From assembly GCF_009363535.1 (NCBI RefSeq), contig NZ_CP045369.1, positions 1,066,501 through 1,130,500 of the forward strand: a stretch of DNA of 64,000 bases, in the 5' to 3' direction. Positions 19,208-29,884 of the stretch are shown here, piece after piece (within the stretch, counting starts at the first letter, position 1; every line of letters begins with the position of its first letter). Source of the stretch: Microbulbifer sp. THAF38. GTDB taxonomy: Bacteria > Pseudomonadota > Gammaproteobacteria > Pseudomonadales > Cellvibrionaceae. Both the position numbers and the translations under genes were made by a program. The notes below the pieces were generated by a model that saw only the letters and a list, made by a program, of their open reading frames with translations, was not told the DNA's origin and ran no database searches.

Positions 19208-21733
19208 ATGAAAGAAAACAAGAAGCGCTGGCTAGCGGCCTGTGGCGCTCCATCGCTGTTGGCAATGGCGGTTGCTGCAGTATCCAGCCCGGCATTTGCC
19301 GAGGATGCTCTTCTGGAGGAGGTCATCACCATCGGCACTCGCGTTGAAGGACGCTCTGCGACGGATTCCTCGGCACCTATCGATATTGTCACTGGTGATG
19401 AGTTTGTGAATCAGGGGGATGGGGATCTCAACAACCTTTTGCGCAATGTGGTGCCTTCCTACAATGTGAATGCAAAGCCAATCTCCGATGCTGCCTCGAT
19501 TGTACGCCCAGCCAACCTGCGTGGACTGCCGCCGGATAGCACCCTGGTATTGGTGAATGGCAAGCGTCGTCACCGTGCTTCTGTAATCTCCTTCTTGGGA
19601 AGTGGTGTATCGGATGGCGCTCAGGGCCCGGATATCTCCGCTATACCAGCCATAGCCTTGAAACAGGTGGAAGTTCTTCGCGATGGTGCAGCCGCCCAAT
19701 ACGGCTCTGATGCTATTGCCGGGGTCATCAACTTCCAGCTCAAAGATGCTGCCGAGGGTGGCACTGTTGAAATGAAGCATGCCACTACCGCGGAAGGTGA
19801 TGGTGACCAGAGTATGGTTGCTGCTAACTTCGGCCTGCCACTGACCGATTCCGGCTTTGTCAACTTCAGCATGGAATATCGCGAACAGGATTCCACCAGT
19901 CGCAGTACCCAGCGGGATGACGCCGCACAGCTGATTGCCGATGGCAATACCCATGTTGCCAGTCCCGCGCAGATCTGGGGGCAGCCGGAAGTAAATGATG
20001 ACACTAAGTTCTTTATTAACAGTGCTATTGAACTGAATGATACCGTTGAGCTATATGCCTTTGGTAACTACGCCAGCCGTTCCACAGATGGAGGATTCTA
20101 TTATCGTAATCCTGAGACTCGGGCAGGCGTTTTTGCAATGGAGGTTGATTCAGATGTGGATAGTGATGGTGATGGGGAACTCGATAAAATTCTAGTTCCT
20201 TTGATCGGTGACTTAGACCCCAGTAATGGTATTGATAACTGTCAGAATGTCAGTGTATCTGAAGCCCACGATCTCGATGAGTGTTTCTCCTTTACAGAGA
20301 TGTTCCCGGGTGGTTTTACCCCGCGTTTTGGTGGCGACCTGGAAGACTATTCCATGGTCTTCGGACTGCGCGGTGAGTTGGCTAATGGCATTGGCTATGA
20401 TGTCAGCGCCAGTAGGGGGCGTAACGAAGTAGATTTCAATATCTACAATACCGTGAATGCTACCATGGGCCCTGATACTCCAACCAAGTTCAGCCCTGGC
20501 GGATATGCGCAAACTGAGACCAATTTTAATATTGACCTGACCAAGGCTGCGGAAGTTGCCGGCAAAACACTGTATATGGCCGGTGGTTTTGAGTGGCGCG
20601 AGGAAGAATTTCAGGTCAAAATGGGAGATGAAGCCTCCTGGACTACTGGGCCCTTGACTGAGCAGGGCTTCTTGATAGGTTCCAATGGCTTTTCTGGTTT
20701 TGGTCCGGAAGTAGCTGGTACTTTCGATCGGGACAATATTGCCCTTTACACGGACCTTGAACTGGAAATGACCGATAGCTTGCGGTTGGGTGCTGCCTCA
20801 CGCTGGGAGGACTTTTCTGACTTCGGAAGTACTTTCAACTACAAGCTTTCCGCGCATTGGGCAATCAATGACATAATTGCGCTGCGCTCTACCTACAGTA
20901 CCGGCTTCCGTGCGCCTACACCTGGTCAGTCTAATATCAGTAATGTGACGACGGCATTTACCGATGGTCAGTTGGCGAACCGTGGCACTATTCCTCCAAC
21001 TAACCCCATCGCGGAGCTAAAGGGAGGAAAGCAACTGCAGCCAGAGGAGTCTAAGAGCTTTACCATTGGTACTATCATTGCTGCTGGCGACTGGGATATT
21101 ACCCTCGATTACTTCCAAATTGCGGTGAGCGATCGTATTACCCAGTCTGCTAACCAGGAGCTGAGTGACGCTGAACGTGCTCAGCTAGTGGCAGATGGTA
21201 TTAGTGGTGCTGACTCCCTTCAGTATTTCCGTTTTTACACTAACGACTTTGATACCAAGACTCGTGGTATCGACCTAGTTGCTACTTATCCACTTGGCGA
21301 TGCTACCGATCTGAGCTTTGCTGCCAACTGGACAGACACAGAAGTTACCGACTTCAGTCCGGATACAATGGATGATATGCGGCTTAAGCAGCTGGAAGAT
21401 GGTCTGCCAAATGTTCGTGGTAATGCAACCGTTTCTCATGCCGGTGATGGCTGGCGTGGATTGGTTCGTTTGAACTATTACGGTAGCTATTGGGAAGCGC
21501 ATCTGGATGATTACAGCCTACCCATTGATGCCGGTGATGAGTGGACTGTGGATATCGAAGGTGCTTACGACTTTACAGAGTCTTTGTCCCTGATTGCTGG
21601 TGCTGAAAACCTGTTCAATAACTACCCAGATAAAAACCCCTGGTCAGGTGTTGCAGGTGCTGAGTACCCAGAAACAGCGCCTATGGGCTTTAATGGTGCA
21701 CTCTATTATGTGCGTGCACAGTATGAGTTTTAA
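19208..21733 (+). CDS. TonB-dependent outer-membrane receptor
   Basis: An 841-residue outer-membrane active transporter. A signal peptide cut after AFA is followed by a TonB-box-like segment (EEVITIGTR), a plug domain (IDIVTGDEF, RNVVPSYNV, LVLVNGKRRH, VEVLRDGAAAQYGSDAIAGVINF) and a long 22-strand barrel region ending in an aromatic residue (AQYEF). The substrate is unknown; the plug type RNVVPS with VLVNGKRRH is common in marine gammaproteobacterial receptors for carbohydrates or peptides. It is a single gene ended by a strong terminator. Confidence 0.9.
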   Translation: MKENKKRWLAACGAPSLLAMAVAAVSSPAFAEDALLEEVITIGTRVEGRSATDSSAPIDIVTGDEFVNQGDGDLNNLLRNVVPSYNVNAKPISDAASIVRPANLRGLPPDSTLVLVNGKRRHRASVISFLGSGVSDGAQGPDISAIPAIALKQVEVLRDGAAAQYGSDAIAGVINFQLKDAAEGGTVEMKHATTAEGDGDQSMVAANFGLPLTDSGFVNFSMEYREQDSTSRSTQRDDAAQLIADGNTHVASPAQIWGQPEVNDDTKFFINSAIELNDTVELYAFGNYASRSTDGGFYYRNPETRAGVFAMEVDSDVDSDGDGELDKILVPLIGDLDPSNGIDNCQNVSVSEAHDLDECFSFTEMFPGGFTPRFGGDLEDYSMVFGLRGELANGIGYDVSASRGRNEVDFNIYNTVNATMGPDTPTKFSPGGYAQTETNFNIDLTKAAEVAGKTLYMAGGFEWREEEFQVKMGDEASWTTGPLTEQGFLIGSNGFSGFGPEVAGTFDRDNIALYTDLELEMTDSLRLGAASRWEDFSDFGSTFNYKLSAHWAINDIIALRSTYSTGFRAPTPGQSNISNVTTAFTDGQLANRGTIPPTNPIAELKGGKQLQPEESKSFTIGTIIAAGDWDITLDYFQIAVSDRITQSANQELSDAERAQLVADGISGADSLQYFRFYTNDFDTKTRGIDLVATYPLGDATDLSFAANWTDTEVTDFSPDTMDDMRLKQLEDGLPNVRGNATVSHAGDGWRGLVRLNYYGSYWEAHLDDYSLPIDAGDEWTVDIEGAYDFTESLSLIAGAENLFNNYPDKNPWSGVAGAEYPETAPMGFNGALYYVRAQYEF

Positions 21734-21804
21734 GCTTTAAGGTAAATTAGAGGGGGAGCTTTGCTCTTAGCAAACGTTCACCCTTTAGATTTTTACCTTC
21801 CATG

Positions 21805-21833
21805 AAAAAGCCCGCAAATTTGCGGGCTTTTTT
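21805..21833. terminator. Bidirectional Rho-independent terminator
   Basis: A perfect hairpin (AGCCCGCA/TGCGGGCT) flanked by A5 and T6 runs, so it can act on both strands. It separates the convergent TonB receptor and ferritin-like genes. Confidence 0.92.
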
Positions 21834-21834
21834 G

Positions 21835-22293
21835 TTACATATCCCAGAGAGAATTAGTTGCCATAGATAGGGTAATGCGTTCTTTGTCTTGTATTTGCTT
21901 CAAATCCTCGAAGACTTCTTTTACTTCCATCGACTCAATAGCGCCATAAACGGCTTCATAGAGGCTTGAAAAATACCGATCCACTTCCCGTCCAATATTA
22001 TTGACCTCTTTAATAGTTGGGGGATCACTTAGTGGTAGCTGTCGAATAAAATCGTGAGCGCTTTCTTCGTGGGTATACTGAAGCCAGGTTTGCATGACTC
22101 TTTGCTGAGCGATTTCTCCATAATTTGAAAGATTTCTCGCCATACGTTGTTCGTGTTCCAACATATGCTTTAACAGTAACTGTGTTCTGTAGTCCTCAGA
22201 TTTGTCAAGTAAATTCTCGTATAAGCCAGCCATATCCAGGTGAAATTTCTCGGCATCTTGAATGATTTCAAATGCCTGCTTAAAAGTTTTCAT
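21835..22293 (-). CDS. Ferritin-like four-helix protein, function unknown
   Basis: A 152-residue, highly helical, acidic protein. Residues such as EKFHLDM, LEHEQRMARN and EESAHDFI place Glu and His in patterns seen in rubrerythrin/ferritin-like four-helix bundles, but a complete Ex(2)H pair set was not proven. It lies 80 bases downstream of nuoN on the same strand; whether it shares the nuo transcript is not clear. Confidence 0.55.
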   Translation of the reverse strand: MKTFKQAFEIIQDAEKFHLDMAGLYENLLDKSEDYRTQLLLKHMLEHEQRMARNLSNYGEIAQQRVMQTWLQYTHEESAHDFIRQLPLSDPPTIKEVNNIGREVDRYFSSLYEAVYGAIESMEVKEVFEDLKQIQDKERITLSMATNSLWDM

Positions 22294-22374
22294 AGATTTG
22301 CCCTTTGATACCTAGGAAATTGTTATTGGGCAGAAAATGGTCGTATCTTCTAGCGGCCATACCCTAATTAATCT

Positions 22375-23916
22375 TTATAGTGCATTTATCCAGTTGATCA
22401 AGATTTGAGGGAATATACCAAAGATCAATAGAGCAACTGTCAATATAAACAAGAGTAGCTGACCTGATACAGCGATTTGTACAGTTCCTGTGTTAACAGT
22501 GTCATGTGTGCTATCACGTTGAACCATAGTTAGTAGCAAGCGTAGATAGTAAAAAAGCCCCAGTGCGCTGCCGATTACTACACCTGCCAGGAGTACCCAC
22601 ATTTGCCCCTCTACTCCAGCAGTAAATACATAAAATTTGCCGATAAATCCGATAGTTAAAGGAATACCGGCGAGGGAAAGCAGCATAGCGGCAAAACAGC
22701 TCGCCAGCCAAGGTGAGCGCCATAAAAGGCCCTGGTAGAATGCACGTTGATAAGGGTTTTGTGCGTCTGAAAGGGGATTTTCAGGATACTCACCTTTAAG
22801 AATTTTTTCCTCAACAGAATCAGCGACTAAACCTACTACCGCAAAAGATCCCAGTGTGGTGATTATGTATGCTATCAGGTAATAAATAACTGCCTCAGTG
22901 CCAAAAGTGCTTTTACCAATGATAAAGGCCACAATCAAATAACCAATATGACCAATAGAGGAGTAGGCTAGAAGGCGTTTGATATTTGTTTGCATTAATG
23001 CCAGAAGATTGCCAACTAACATACTGGCTATAGCTGCTATAGAGAGCATATCAATTAAAACCTGACTACTGTAAAGATCCAGGATATTAAAGAATCGCAG
23101 TAGAAATCCGATTACGGCACCTTTACCTATGGTTGCTATTAAGGCTGTTGTTGGTGTTGGAGCCCCTTGATAAACATCAGGTGTCCAAATATGAAATGGA
23201 ACTAGTGATAATTTAAAAGCTACAGAGATAAGGAGCAAGGTGACCCCAGTAGCAAATAAAGTAGATGTTTGGGATAGCTCGGTTATCCGTGAGGCTATGC
23301 CTATAAAATCCAGAGCGCCACTTGCACTATAAATCAGTGCGATACCAAATAGGCCCAATGCAGTGGATAAAGCAGATAGAATCAGGTATTTAATCGCCGA
23401 TTCAAGGGATTGAAGTTGCTCACGCTTGGGGGATAGGTCTCCAGTCAATGAAAATCCGAGCATTGGATATAAAGAGAGACTAATAAGTTCAAGTCCAAGA
23501 AAGAAGGTAGCAAAGTGACTGGAAAAAATAAGCGTGCAGGCTCCTAACATTGCCAGCAGCAACAGGATGTAATACTCCTCAGGATAACTTCCCGAGATCC
23601 CTTTGGGATCACAGCGCAAACGCAGGTAATTAAAACCCATGATGCTAATCCCAAAGGCGGTTAAGAGTAGAAGGAGGCAGAAAAATAAAGCCGTATAGTC
23701 GACTAGAATTAATGCAGTCACCTGAATAGAGCTGGTCGCTCCAGATAGAGTGCCAGCAACCAAAAAGCAGGATGCCATGGCTAACACTAGGGTAATCATG
23801 GTGGTTGCCAATGCACCCAGATGTCCTCTCCAAAAAGATACCTGTAACAGAAGAATCACTATACCTGCACTTAGTATCAGTAGGGGCAGTATCCCAAAAA
23901 GTTCCTGAGCACTCAT
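22375..23916 (-). CDS. nuoN: NADH-quinone oxidoreductase subunit N
   Basis: A 513-residue polytopic membrane protein, one of the three antiporter-like proton-pumping subunits of complex I. Conserved segments include the Lys-containing helix AFKLSLVPFHIWTPDVYQGAP and KRLLAYSSIGHIGYL, with a charged Glu in the helix FFLGLELISL. It is the last nuo gene and its ATG overlaps the end of nuoM by four bases. Length is slightly above E. coli NuoN. Confidence 0.95.
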   Translation of the reverse strand: MSAQELFGILPLLILSAGIVILLLQVSFWRGHLGALATTMITLVLAMASCFLVAGTLSGATSSIQVTALILVDYTALFFCLLLLLTAFGISIMGFNYLRLRCDPKGISGSYPEEYYILLLLAMLGACTLIFSSHFATFFLGLELISLSLYPMLGFSLTGDLSPKREQLQSLESAIKYLILSALSTALGLFGIALIYSASGALDFIGIASRITELSQTSTLFATGVTLLLISVAFKLSLVPFHIWTPDVYQGAPTPTTALIATIGKGAVIGFLLRFFNILDLYSSQVLIDMLSIAAIASMLVGNLLALMQTNIKRLLAYSSIGHIGYLIVAFIIGKSTFGTEAVIYYLIAYIITTLGSFAVVGLVADSVEEKILKGEYPENPLSDAQNPYQRAFYQGLLWRSPWLASCFAAMLLSLAGIPLTIGFIGKFYVFTAGVEGQMWVLLAGVVIGSALGLFYYLRLLLTMVQRDSTHDTVNTGTVQIAVSGQLLLFILTVALLIFGIFPQILINWINAL

Positions 23917-25505
23917 GGAGTTGTTTCCTCTATTGAGGTGTGTTCAAGCTTAATCGGATGAATCTGAGTAGATAATTTGTCTCGAGTGGAATTCTGAATA
24001 TACAAAGCTGCTTCAATTTTTGCGGTCGATCTCTGTACGGTCTGGTCAGCAATATTGAAAATCGGCTGTGGATGCAAACCGATAAATACCAAAAGTCCGG
24101 CGAGCGTGAGCAGGGCACAGGACTCTCGTATAGTAAGATCTGTCGTTTCTTGCTCTCGAATGGGTTTTTCCAGTCTTTTATTTAGCTTACCGAAAAAGAC
24201 TTTTTGCATCATCAATAGGGCATAGAGTGCAGCACCAATAAGCCCGATAGCCGCTAGGGCTGTTATCCAGTGATTGCTGCGGAAGCTCCCTACAAGCACT
24301 GTGAATTCAGCAACAAAGTTGCCGAGGCCGGGAAGGCCCAGTGATGCTACCGCAAAGAAAAGCGCAACAGCAGATAACTTTGGCAATCTGGCCCAAAGGC
24401 CACCCAGTTGCTGCATATCCCTGGTGTGGAGGCGATGTTGCAAGGTCCCAACTAGCGCAAATAAGGCTGCGGTACTCAAACCATGAGCAATCATTTGCAT
24501 TACAGCCCCTTGTATAGCAATAGTGTCAAGGGCGTAAAGACCAAGCAAAACAAATCCCATGTGGCTAACACTGGAGTAGGCCACGAGTCTCTTCATGTCT
24601 CTTTGGGCAAACGCGAGCATCGCACCATAAATAATACTGATAGCTCCAATGGTCATCGCGACAGGTGCAAATTCTATTGAGCTCTCGGGAAATAAAGGTA
24701 GATTGAAGCGTAATAGGCCATAAGCACCAGTTTTAAGGAGAATAGCAGCCAAAAGGATACTGCCTGCTGTAGGTGCTTGAGTATGTGCATCGGGCAGCCA
24801 GGTATGGAAAGGTAGAGCTGGTAATTTGACTATAAAAGCAACAAAGAATCCCAGCATTAACCAGTAGGCAACTCCAGGAGAGAGGCGGGCATCTAATAGT
24901 ACATTGTAATTAAAGGTTAGCTGCCCAGTGTTGGTGTAGTGAATGTAAACCAAAGCAACGATAGCAATCAACATGAGAAGGCTACTGGCTTGGGTAAAAA
25001 TAAAGAACTTGATAGCGGCATAAATACGCTGCTCATATCCCCATACCGCGATAAGGAATAGCATGGGTATCAGCATGACTTCCCAAAAAAAGAAAAACAG
25101 GAAAAGATCAATAGCGGTAAAAACACCAGCAACCCCAGCCAGAGTCCAGAGGTAATTGAAATAGAAAAATCCTCTACGGAAATTTATATCGTTCCAAGTC
25201 ATCAAGACCCCAAAAATTCCCATAGCCAGGGTCAGCGCCAGCATGAGAAAGCTTAAGCCATCAATGGCAAGATGGAAGTCAATTCCAAATCGGGGAATCC
25301 AAGGTATCTGTAGACTATCCCACCAGGGTTTCGTTGTCCCCACTCCGGTAGAATGAATAAATGTGGAATAGTTTGTGAGTAATAAGGCGGCGAGTAGAAG
25401 GCTGATCAAACTAATCCAACGTCCACCAGCCTTAAAATAACGCTCTGACAGCCAAGCTACTATGCCACCGGTGAACAATATAATAATGATTGTCAATAGG
25501 GTCAT
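23913..25505 (-). CDS. nuoM: NADH-quinone oxidoreductase subunit M
   Basis: An antiporter-like membrane subunit of complex I, 530 residues when started at the ATG at 25505. That ATG overlaps the nuoL stop as ATGA; a longer frame adds 20 residues encoded inside nuoL and is unlikely. Signature helices: FFFFWEVMLIPMLFLI with the conserved Glu, LPALPFHTWLPDAHTQAPT with the key Lys, and KRLVAYSSVSHMGFV. It ends with a Glu/Ile/Lys-rich tail somewhat longer than usual. Confidence 0.95.
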   Translation of the reverse strand: MTLLTIIIILFTGGIVAWLSERYFKAGGRWISLISLLLAALLLTNYSTFIHSTGVGTTKPWWDSLQIPWIPRFGIDFHLAIDGLSFLMLALTLAMGIFGVLMTWNDINFRRGFFYFNYLWTLAGVAGVFTAIDLFLFFFFWEVMLIPMLFLIAVWGYEQRIYAAIKFFIFTQASSLLMLIAIVALVYIHYTNTGQLTFNYNVLLDARLSPGVAYWLMLGFFVAFIVKLPALPFHTWLPDAHTQAPTAGSILLAAILLKTGAYGLLRFNLPLFPESSIEFAPVAMTIGAISIIYGAMLAFAQRDMKRLVAYSSVSHMGFVLLGLYALDTIAIQGAVMQMIAHGLSTAALFALVGTLQHRLHTRDMQQLGGLWARLPKLSAVALFFAVASLGLPGLGNFVAEFTVLVGSFRSNHWITALAAIGLIGAALYALLMMQKVFFGKLNKRLEKPIREQETTDLTIRESCALLTLAGLLVFIGLHPQPIFNIADQTVQRSTAKIEAALYIQNSTRDKLSTQIHPIKLEHTSIEETTP

Positions 25506-27340
25506 AAAGCCACCAGAAGTGCAAGGAATAAAATTGAGCCAATTGTAAAAGAGGTTAGGTACCAACGCACCTGTCCATTTTGAGAAGAGCTTAAAAGGGC
25601 GTTCATCTGCCGACTAGCTGCCGCGGTCCCCTTGTAGAAGCTGTCAATAATATCGTTATGGTTTATTTTGGTAAGGTACTTGAAGGGTCTAACCAGTAGA
25701 TGGTCATACAACCAGTCAAAGCCCCAGCCAGAGAACCAAAATTGCATAAGGGGCGAGCGTTGTTCGCCGGCTTTCTGTTCATGCAGAAATAATCGCCAGG
25801 CGATGGTTAGGCCAATCAATGGCATTGCTATGGCAATAACTTCGATCCAAGGTGAGTGGTCTTCATCTGGGCGAACACCAAATACAGACTGTAGGGGTGG
25901 AGCTAATAAGCCACCAAATAATGCCAGCACTGCGAGAATGCAGAGAGGTATGCTCATCACAGGGGTGTTGGCATCCTTACAGTGGGCGGAAGCTATGCCT
26001 TCTCTTCCGAGAAAAACCAAAAATAATAGACGGAAGCTATAAATCCCAGTTACTAATGCTCCGAGTATACCGGCAAGCCATAAAATATTGACTCCCTGGT
26101 GGTACTCCCAAGCACTCAGCAATATATGGTCTTTACTATAGAATCCCGATGTAAAGGGGAGTGCGGCAAGGCATGCGCATCCGATAGCAAAACAGATAAA
26201 AGTTAATGGTATTTTTCTGTAGAGGCCACCCATAGAATAAACATTCTGTTCATGGTGTAGGCTTAATATCACTGAACCTGCGGAGAGAAAAAGTAAAGCC
26301 TTAAAAAAAGCATGCGTCATTAAATGAAATATCGCACCCGACCAAGCACCGACCCCTAGTGCAAGGAACATATAGCCGATCTGGCTGATTGTGGAGTAGG
26401 CGAGTACCCTTTTTATATCGCTTTGAGCTATTGCACTAAAGCCCGAAAGCAGTAATGTGATAGCGCCGACAAGTGCAACAGCAGTCATTGCTACTTCGGA
26501 TAGCATATAAAGAGGATGCATGCGTGCAATCAAGTAAACTCCCGCGGTAACCATAGTGGCAGCGTGAATTAAGGCGCTAACAGGTGTTGGACCTGCCATC
26601 GCATCGGGCAGCCAAGTCTGTAGTGGTAACTGTGCAGACTTGCCCACAGCACCTCCGAGTAGAAGCAAGCAAGCTAAAGTAATTACTTCGGTATTTACAT
26701 CTTGACTATTTACAGCAGAGGTAAGTTGTTGAATATTCAGTGTTGAAAATTCATAGAACAGCAGGAACAAACCGATGGCCATTGCCGTATCGCCAATACG
26801 GGTAACAATAAACGCTTTTTGTGCAGCAGTGCCATTGGCTGGCTCTTTATACCAAAAACCTATTAGTAGGTAGCTGCAGAGCCCAACGCCTTCCCAGCCA
26901 AGATAGAGTAAAACCAGATTATCGGCCAAAACTAGAATCAACATGGCGCATACAAACAGATTCAGATAGGCGAAGTAGCGGCGAAAATCTAGATCCTCCC
27001 GCATATATCCCACTGAATAAAGATGAATCAAAAAACCTACCCCTGTGATGATCAATAACATCACCATGGTCAACCAATCTACGTGGAATTTGAAACCCAG
27101 TTCCAAATTGTCCACCAGCATCCACTGCCATAAAGTAATACTGACTAGCTCGGATGGAGTTCTCCAAAACAATGTTATGGCGACGGTTATAGTTAATAGT
27201 GCGGCTAAGCCAACACTTCCTACGCCGATACAGGCTACTAACTTTTGCGGAGGCTCATTTCGATGAAAGAGGGGAATAGCAACCAGAGTCAGGAAGCCAA
27301 CTAGCGGTAAAAGGGGTACCCAAGCCAATAGCCCCTGCAT
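25502..27340 (-). CDS. nuoL: NADH-quinone oxidoreductase subunit L
   Basis: The distal proton-pumping subunit of complex I, 612 residues, with the long lateral helix HL near the C-terminus. Visible signatures: LVLLYLGWEGVGLCSYLLIGFW, KSAQLPLQTWLPDAMAGPTPVSALIHAATMVTAGVYL and KRVLAYSTISQIGYM. It directly follows nuoK with one base between them and overlaps nuoM by four bases. Confidence 0.96.
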   Translation of the reverse strand: MQGLLAWVPLLPLVGFLTLVAIPLFHRNEPPQKLVACIGVGSVGLAALLTITVAITLFWRTPSELVSITLWQWMLVDNLELGFKFHVDWLTMVMLLIITGVGFLIHLYSVGYMREDLDFRRYFAYLNLFVCAMLILVLADNLVLLYLGWEGVGLCSYLLIGFWYKEPANGTAAQKAFIVTRIGDTAMAIGLFLLFYEFSTLNIQQLTSAVNSQDVNTEVITLACLLLLGGAVGKSAQLPLQTWLPDAMAGPTPVSALIHAATMVTAGVYLIARMHPLYMLSEVAMTAVALVGAITLLLSGFSAIAQSDIKRVLAYSTISQIGYMFLALGVGAWSGAIFHLMTHAFFKALLFLSAGSVILSLHHEQNVYSMGGLYRKIPLTFICFAIGCACLAALPFTSGFYSKDHILLSAWEYHQGVNILWLAGILGALVTGIYSFRLLFLVFLGREGIASAHCKDANTPVMSIPLCILAVLALFGGLLAPPLQSVFGVRPDEDHSPWIEVIAIAMPLIGLTIAWRLFLHEQKAGEQRSPLMQFWFSGWGFDWLYDHLLVRPFKYLTKINHNDIIDSFYKGTAAASRQMNALLSSSQNGQVRWYLTSFTIGSILFLALLVAL

Positions 27341-27341
27341 A

Positions 27342-27659
27342 TTAACCTCTCAGTTCATTTAGTTGATCAATATCGACGGTGTGTTTACGATGGTAAAACT
27401 GCAGAACCAAAGCGAGTGCAATGGCAACTTCCGCAGCTGCTAAGGTGACCACAAATACAAACATCACTTGACCATCCGCATTTCCCCAGTGCGCACCGGC
27501 TACAACAAACATCAATGCTGTTGCATTTGTACATATTTCTACACACATCAACATGAAGATGATATTTCGTCTCATCATCAAGCCGGCTAGGCCAAGGCAA
27601 AAAAGAATGGATGCGAGAAGAATACCTACTTCAAGGCCTGGTGCAGTTTCAATTGGCAT
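27342..27659 (-). CDS. nuoK: NADH-quinone oxidoreductase subunit K
   Basis: A small three-helix membrane subunit of complex I, 105 residues. The membrane Glu residues needed for proton transfer are seen in [11 protein letters not shown] and [12 protein letters not shown] start at the ATG at 27659 ([12 protein letters not shown]), which overlaps the end of nuoJ by 11 bases; the longer frame runs into nuoJ and adds a non-conserved basic stretch. Confidence 0.93.
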   Translation of the reverse strand: MPIETAPGLEVGILLASILFCLGLAGLMMRRNIIFMLMCVEICTNATALMFVVAGAHWGNADGQVMFVFVVTLAAAEVAIALALVLQFYHRKHTVDIDQLNELRG

Positions 27660-28173
27660 TGCTGGAATCCTCAGTGTTAATTTTCTTACGCCGAGCCAGA
27701 TGGAAAGCACCGACTAACCCCGCAAGTAATAACATTGAGGCCAATTCTACGGCGAGGACATAGTGGCTGAAGAGGGCGATACCAATTTGCTTGGGGCCTA
27801 TGTAATAGAAAGTTTGATGTGAAGAAACCTGCCCACTACTTACCAGTATTATCAGTTGAGCTAACAATAGGGCAGATAATAAAGCTGGGCCGAACCATGT
27901 TTTGGGTTGAAGCCAAGTTTGCTCCTGTACCACTGTGGAATCTCCCTGGTTAAGCATCATTATCACAAAAATAATGAGCACCATAATGGCGCCTGCATAA
28001 ATGATGACTTCAAGTGCTGCAGCAAGAGGGGCGCCAAATTGGTAGAAGATTACAGCCACTGCCAGTAACGACGTCACAAGATAAAGAAGGGCGTGAACAG
28101 CATTTTTGTGAAAGATCACCATCGTAGTGGCCGCTACCGCTATGGCTGCTGTCAAGTAGAAGATAAAATTCAT
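27649..28173 (-). CDS. nuoJ: NADH-quinone oxidoreductase subunit J
   Basis: A 174-residue five-helix membrane subunit. The conserved block [17 protein letters not shown], which contains the pi-bulge helix of TM3, is present, as is the N-terminal [22 protein letters not shown]. The C-terminus is charged and reaches into nuoK. Unlike its neighbours it is preceded by a gap of about 190 bases. Confidence 0.93.
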   Translation of the reverse strand: MNFIFYLTAAIAVAATTMVIFHKNAVHALLYLVTSLLAVAVIFYQFGAPLAAALEVIIYAGAIMVLIIFVIMMLNQGDSTVVQEQTWLQPKTWFGPALLSALLLAQLIILVSSGQVSSHQTFYYIGPKQIGIALFSHYVLAVELASMLLLAGLVGAFHLARRKKINTEDSSNAN

Positions 28174-28365
28174 ATGGATGTTCCCTCCAGATTAAATCTT
28201 TTCCAATTTAGAGGCGATCGATAACAGCATCTTCAGCTGTGTTAGAATAATTTTTATGAGTGTTTATTTATAGGTGGTAATAATTTTAACCGTGAGATCA
28301 TTTCCTTTGTTCATGTTTTATCTTTTTAAAAAATAAAGGTTCTCCGATTACCTTGATTTTTCAGA
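28174..28365. other. Gap inside the nuo operon, nuoI-nuoJ
   Basis: A 192-base AT-rich gap in an otherwise tightly packed operon. It has A/T runs (near 28325-28340) but no clear hairpin-plus-T tract. It could hold an internal promoter for nuoJ-N or an mRNA processing site; neither is proven. Confidence 0.4.
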
Positions 28366-28884
28366 CTATAAATTAAGACTCTTAACATTAATCGGTTCCG
28401 CTTCATTTTCCGCCTGCCCTTTATCTTTTCCTTTTATTGCTTTGCCGGCGACTTGATAGAAGCTGTAGTCGTGATATTTACCTGGTCCGTCAATTAAGAG
28501 ATCTTCCTTTTCGTATACCATATTTTGTCGGTCGTATTCACACATCTCAAAGTCAGGTGTTAGTTGAATTGCATAAGTAGGACAGGCATCTTCACAGAGC
28601 CCACACATAATGCAACGAGAGAAATTAATACGGAAATACTCAGGACGCCAACGGCCATCAGGGTCTTCTGTCTTTTGTAATGAAATACAGTCGGGAGGGC
28701 AGGCAACCGCGCAAAGATTACAAGCAACACAGCGCTCATCCCCATTGGGGTCTCGGCTTAAAATAATTCTTCCGCGATAGCGTGGTGCTAGGTAGGGTTT
28801 TTCCTCGGGGTACTGAACAGTAACATTGCGCCGAAATAGATGCTTAAAAACCAACCACATGCTGCGTATTTGACTGGCGATCAT
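28366..28884 (-). CDS. nuoI: NADH-quinone oxidoreductase subunit I
   Basis: A 172-residue iron-sulfur subunit of the peripheral arm carrying clusters N6a and N6b. Two ferredoxin-type motifs are seen: [12 protein letters not shown] and [12 protein letters not shown]. An amphipathic N-terminus ([17 protein letters not shown]) sits on the membrane arm. Family-typical length. Confidence 0.96.
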   Translation of the reverse strand: MIASQIRSMWLVFKHLFRRNVTVQYPEEKPYLAPRYRGRIILSRDPNGDERCVACNLCAVACPPDCISLQKTEDPDGRWRPEYFRINFSRCIMCGLCEDACPTYAIQLTPDFEMCEYDRQNMVYEKEDLLIDGPGKYHDYSFYQVAGKAIKGKDKGQAENEAEPINVKSLNL

Positions 28885-28924
28885 TTTCTTTCTCCGACAA
28901 TGCCGGCTAGATATGATTGAATAC

Positions 28925-29881
28925 CTAGGCGACCCATAACAAGATTCCAGCGGTAGCGAGCAGATTTACCAGTGATAAGGGGAGCATGACTTTCCATCCA
29001 AATTTCATCAGCTGGTCGTATCGGGGGCGTGGTAAGGCGGCTCGCAGCAGGATGAAAATGGCAACCATGAAAGCGGTTTTCAGGCAGAACCAGATAATAG
29101 GAGGAAGTAGGGGGCCATGCCAGCCCCCTAAAAATAAAGTGGTGATTAGTGCGGATATCAGAATGACGGCAAGATATTCACCGACGAAGAACATCCCAAA
29201 TTTCATGCCTGAATATTCGGTATGAAATCCTGCAGTCAATTCATGTTCTGCCTCAGGGAGATCAAAGGGCGTTCTGCGACTCTCGGCAATACCGGCGATG
29301 AAAAAAACTATAAATCCCAGAAACTGAGGCACGATAAACCAGGTATCGGCCTGGGCATTGACAATATCTCGCAGGTTGAAACTACCGGACATCATCACTA
29401 CGCCCATCAGGCTCAATCCCATAAAGACTTCGTAAGACACGGTTTGAGCGGCGGCCCTAAGGCCTCCCAAAAGAGCATACTTATTGTTGGAGGCATAACC
29501 ACCGAGGATGATGCTGTAAACCGCAATGGAACTCATTGCCAGTACAAATAACAGACCAATATTAAGATCAGAAACGCCAACATTGGGTGATATGGGTACA
29601 ACGGCAAAGGCAATTAACATCGTTGCCATAACGACAGTTGGTGCCAGAACAAATACGGGTATATCGGCAAATCGAGGAATGAAATCCTCTTTGAAAAATA
29701 ATTTAATCATATCGGCAATGACTTGCAATGTGCCAAATGGACCTACACGATTTGGCCCTGGCCTGTCTTGCCAGAAACCCAGCAGTCGCCTTTCTCCCCA
29801 GGTGAGGATGGCCGCCAGTAATACCGTAACGATAAGTACTCCGAAAATATTTAATAGAGTCATCCAGATTGATGTACTCAT
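28925..29881 (-). CDS. nuoH: NADH-quinone oxidoreductase subunit H
   Basis: A 318-residue membrane subunit that forms much of the quinone chamber. Signature blocks: [20 protein letters not shown], the Glu-rich loop [27 protein letters not shown], and [15 protein letters not shown]. Its start lies three bases after nuoG ends. Slightly shorter than E. coli NuoH, with all conserved blocks intact. Confidence 0.96.
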   Translation of the reverse strand: MSTSIWMTLLNIFGVLIVTVLLAAILTWGERRLLGFWQDRPGPNRVGPFGTLQVIADMIKLFFKEDFIPRFADIPVFVLAPTVVMATMLIAFAVVPISPNVGVSDLNIGLLFVLAMSSIAVYSIILGGYASNNKYALLGGLRAAAQTVSYEVFMGLSLMGVVMMSGSFNLRDIVNAQADTWFIVPQFLGFIVFFIAGIAESRRTPFDLPEAEHELTAGFHTEYSGMKFGMFFVGEYLAVILISALITTLFLGGWHGPLLPPIIWFCLKTAFMVAIFILLRAALPRPRYDQLMKFGWKVMLPLSLVNLLATAGILLWVA

Positions 29882-29884
29882 GGC

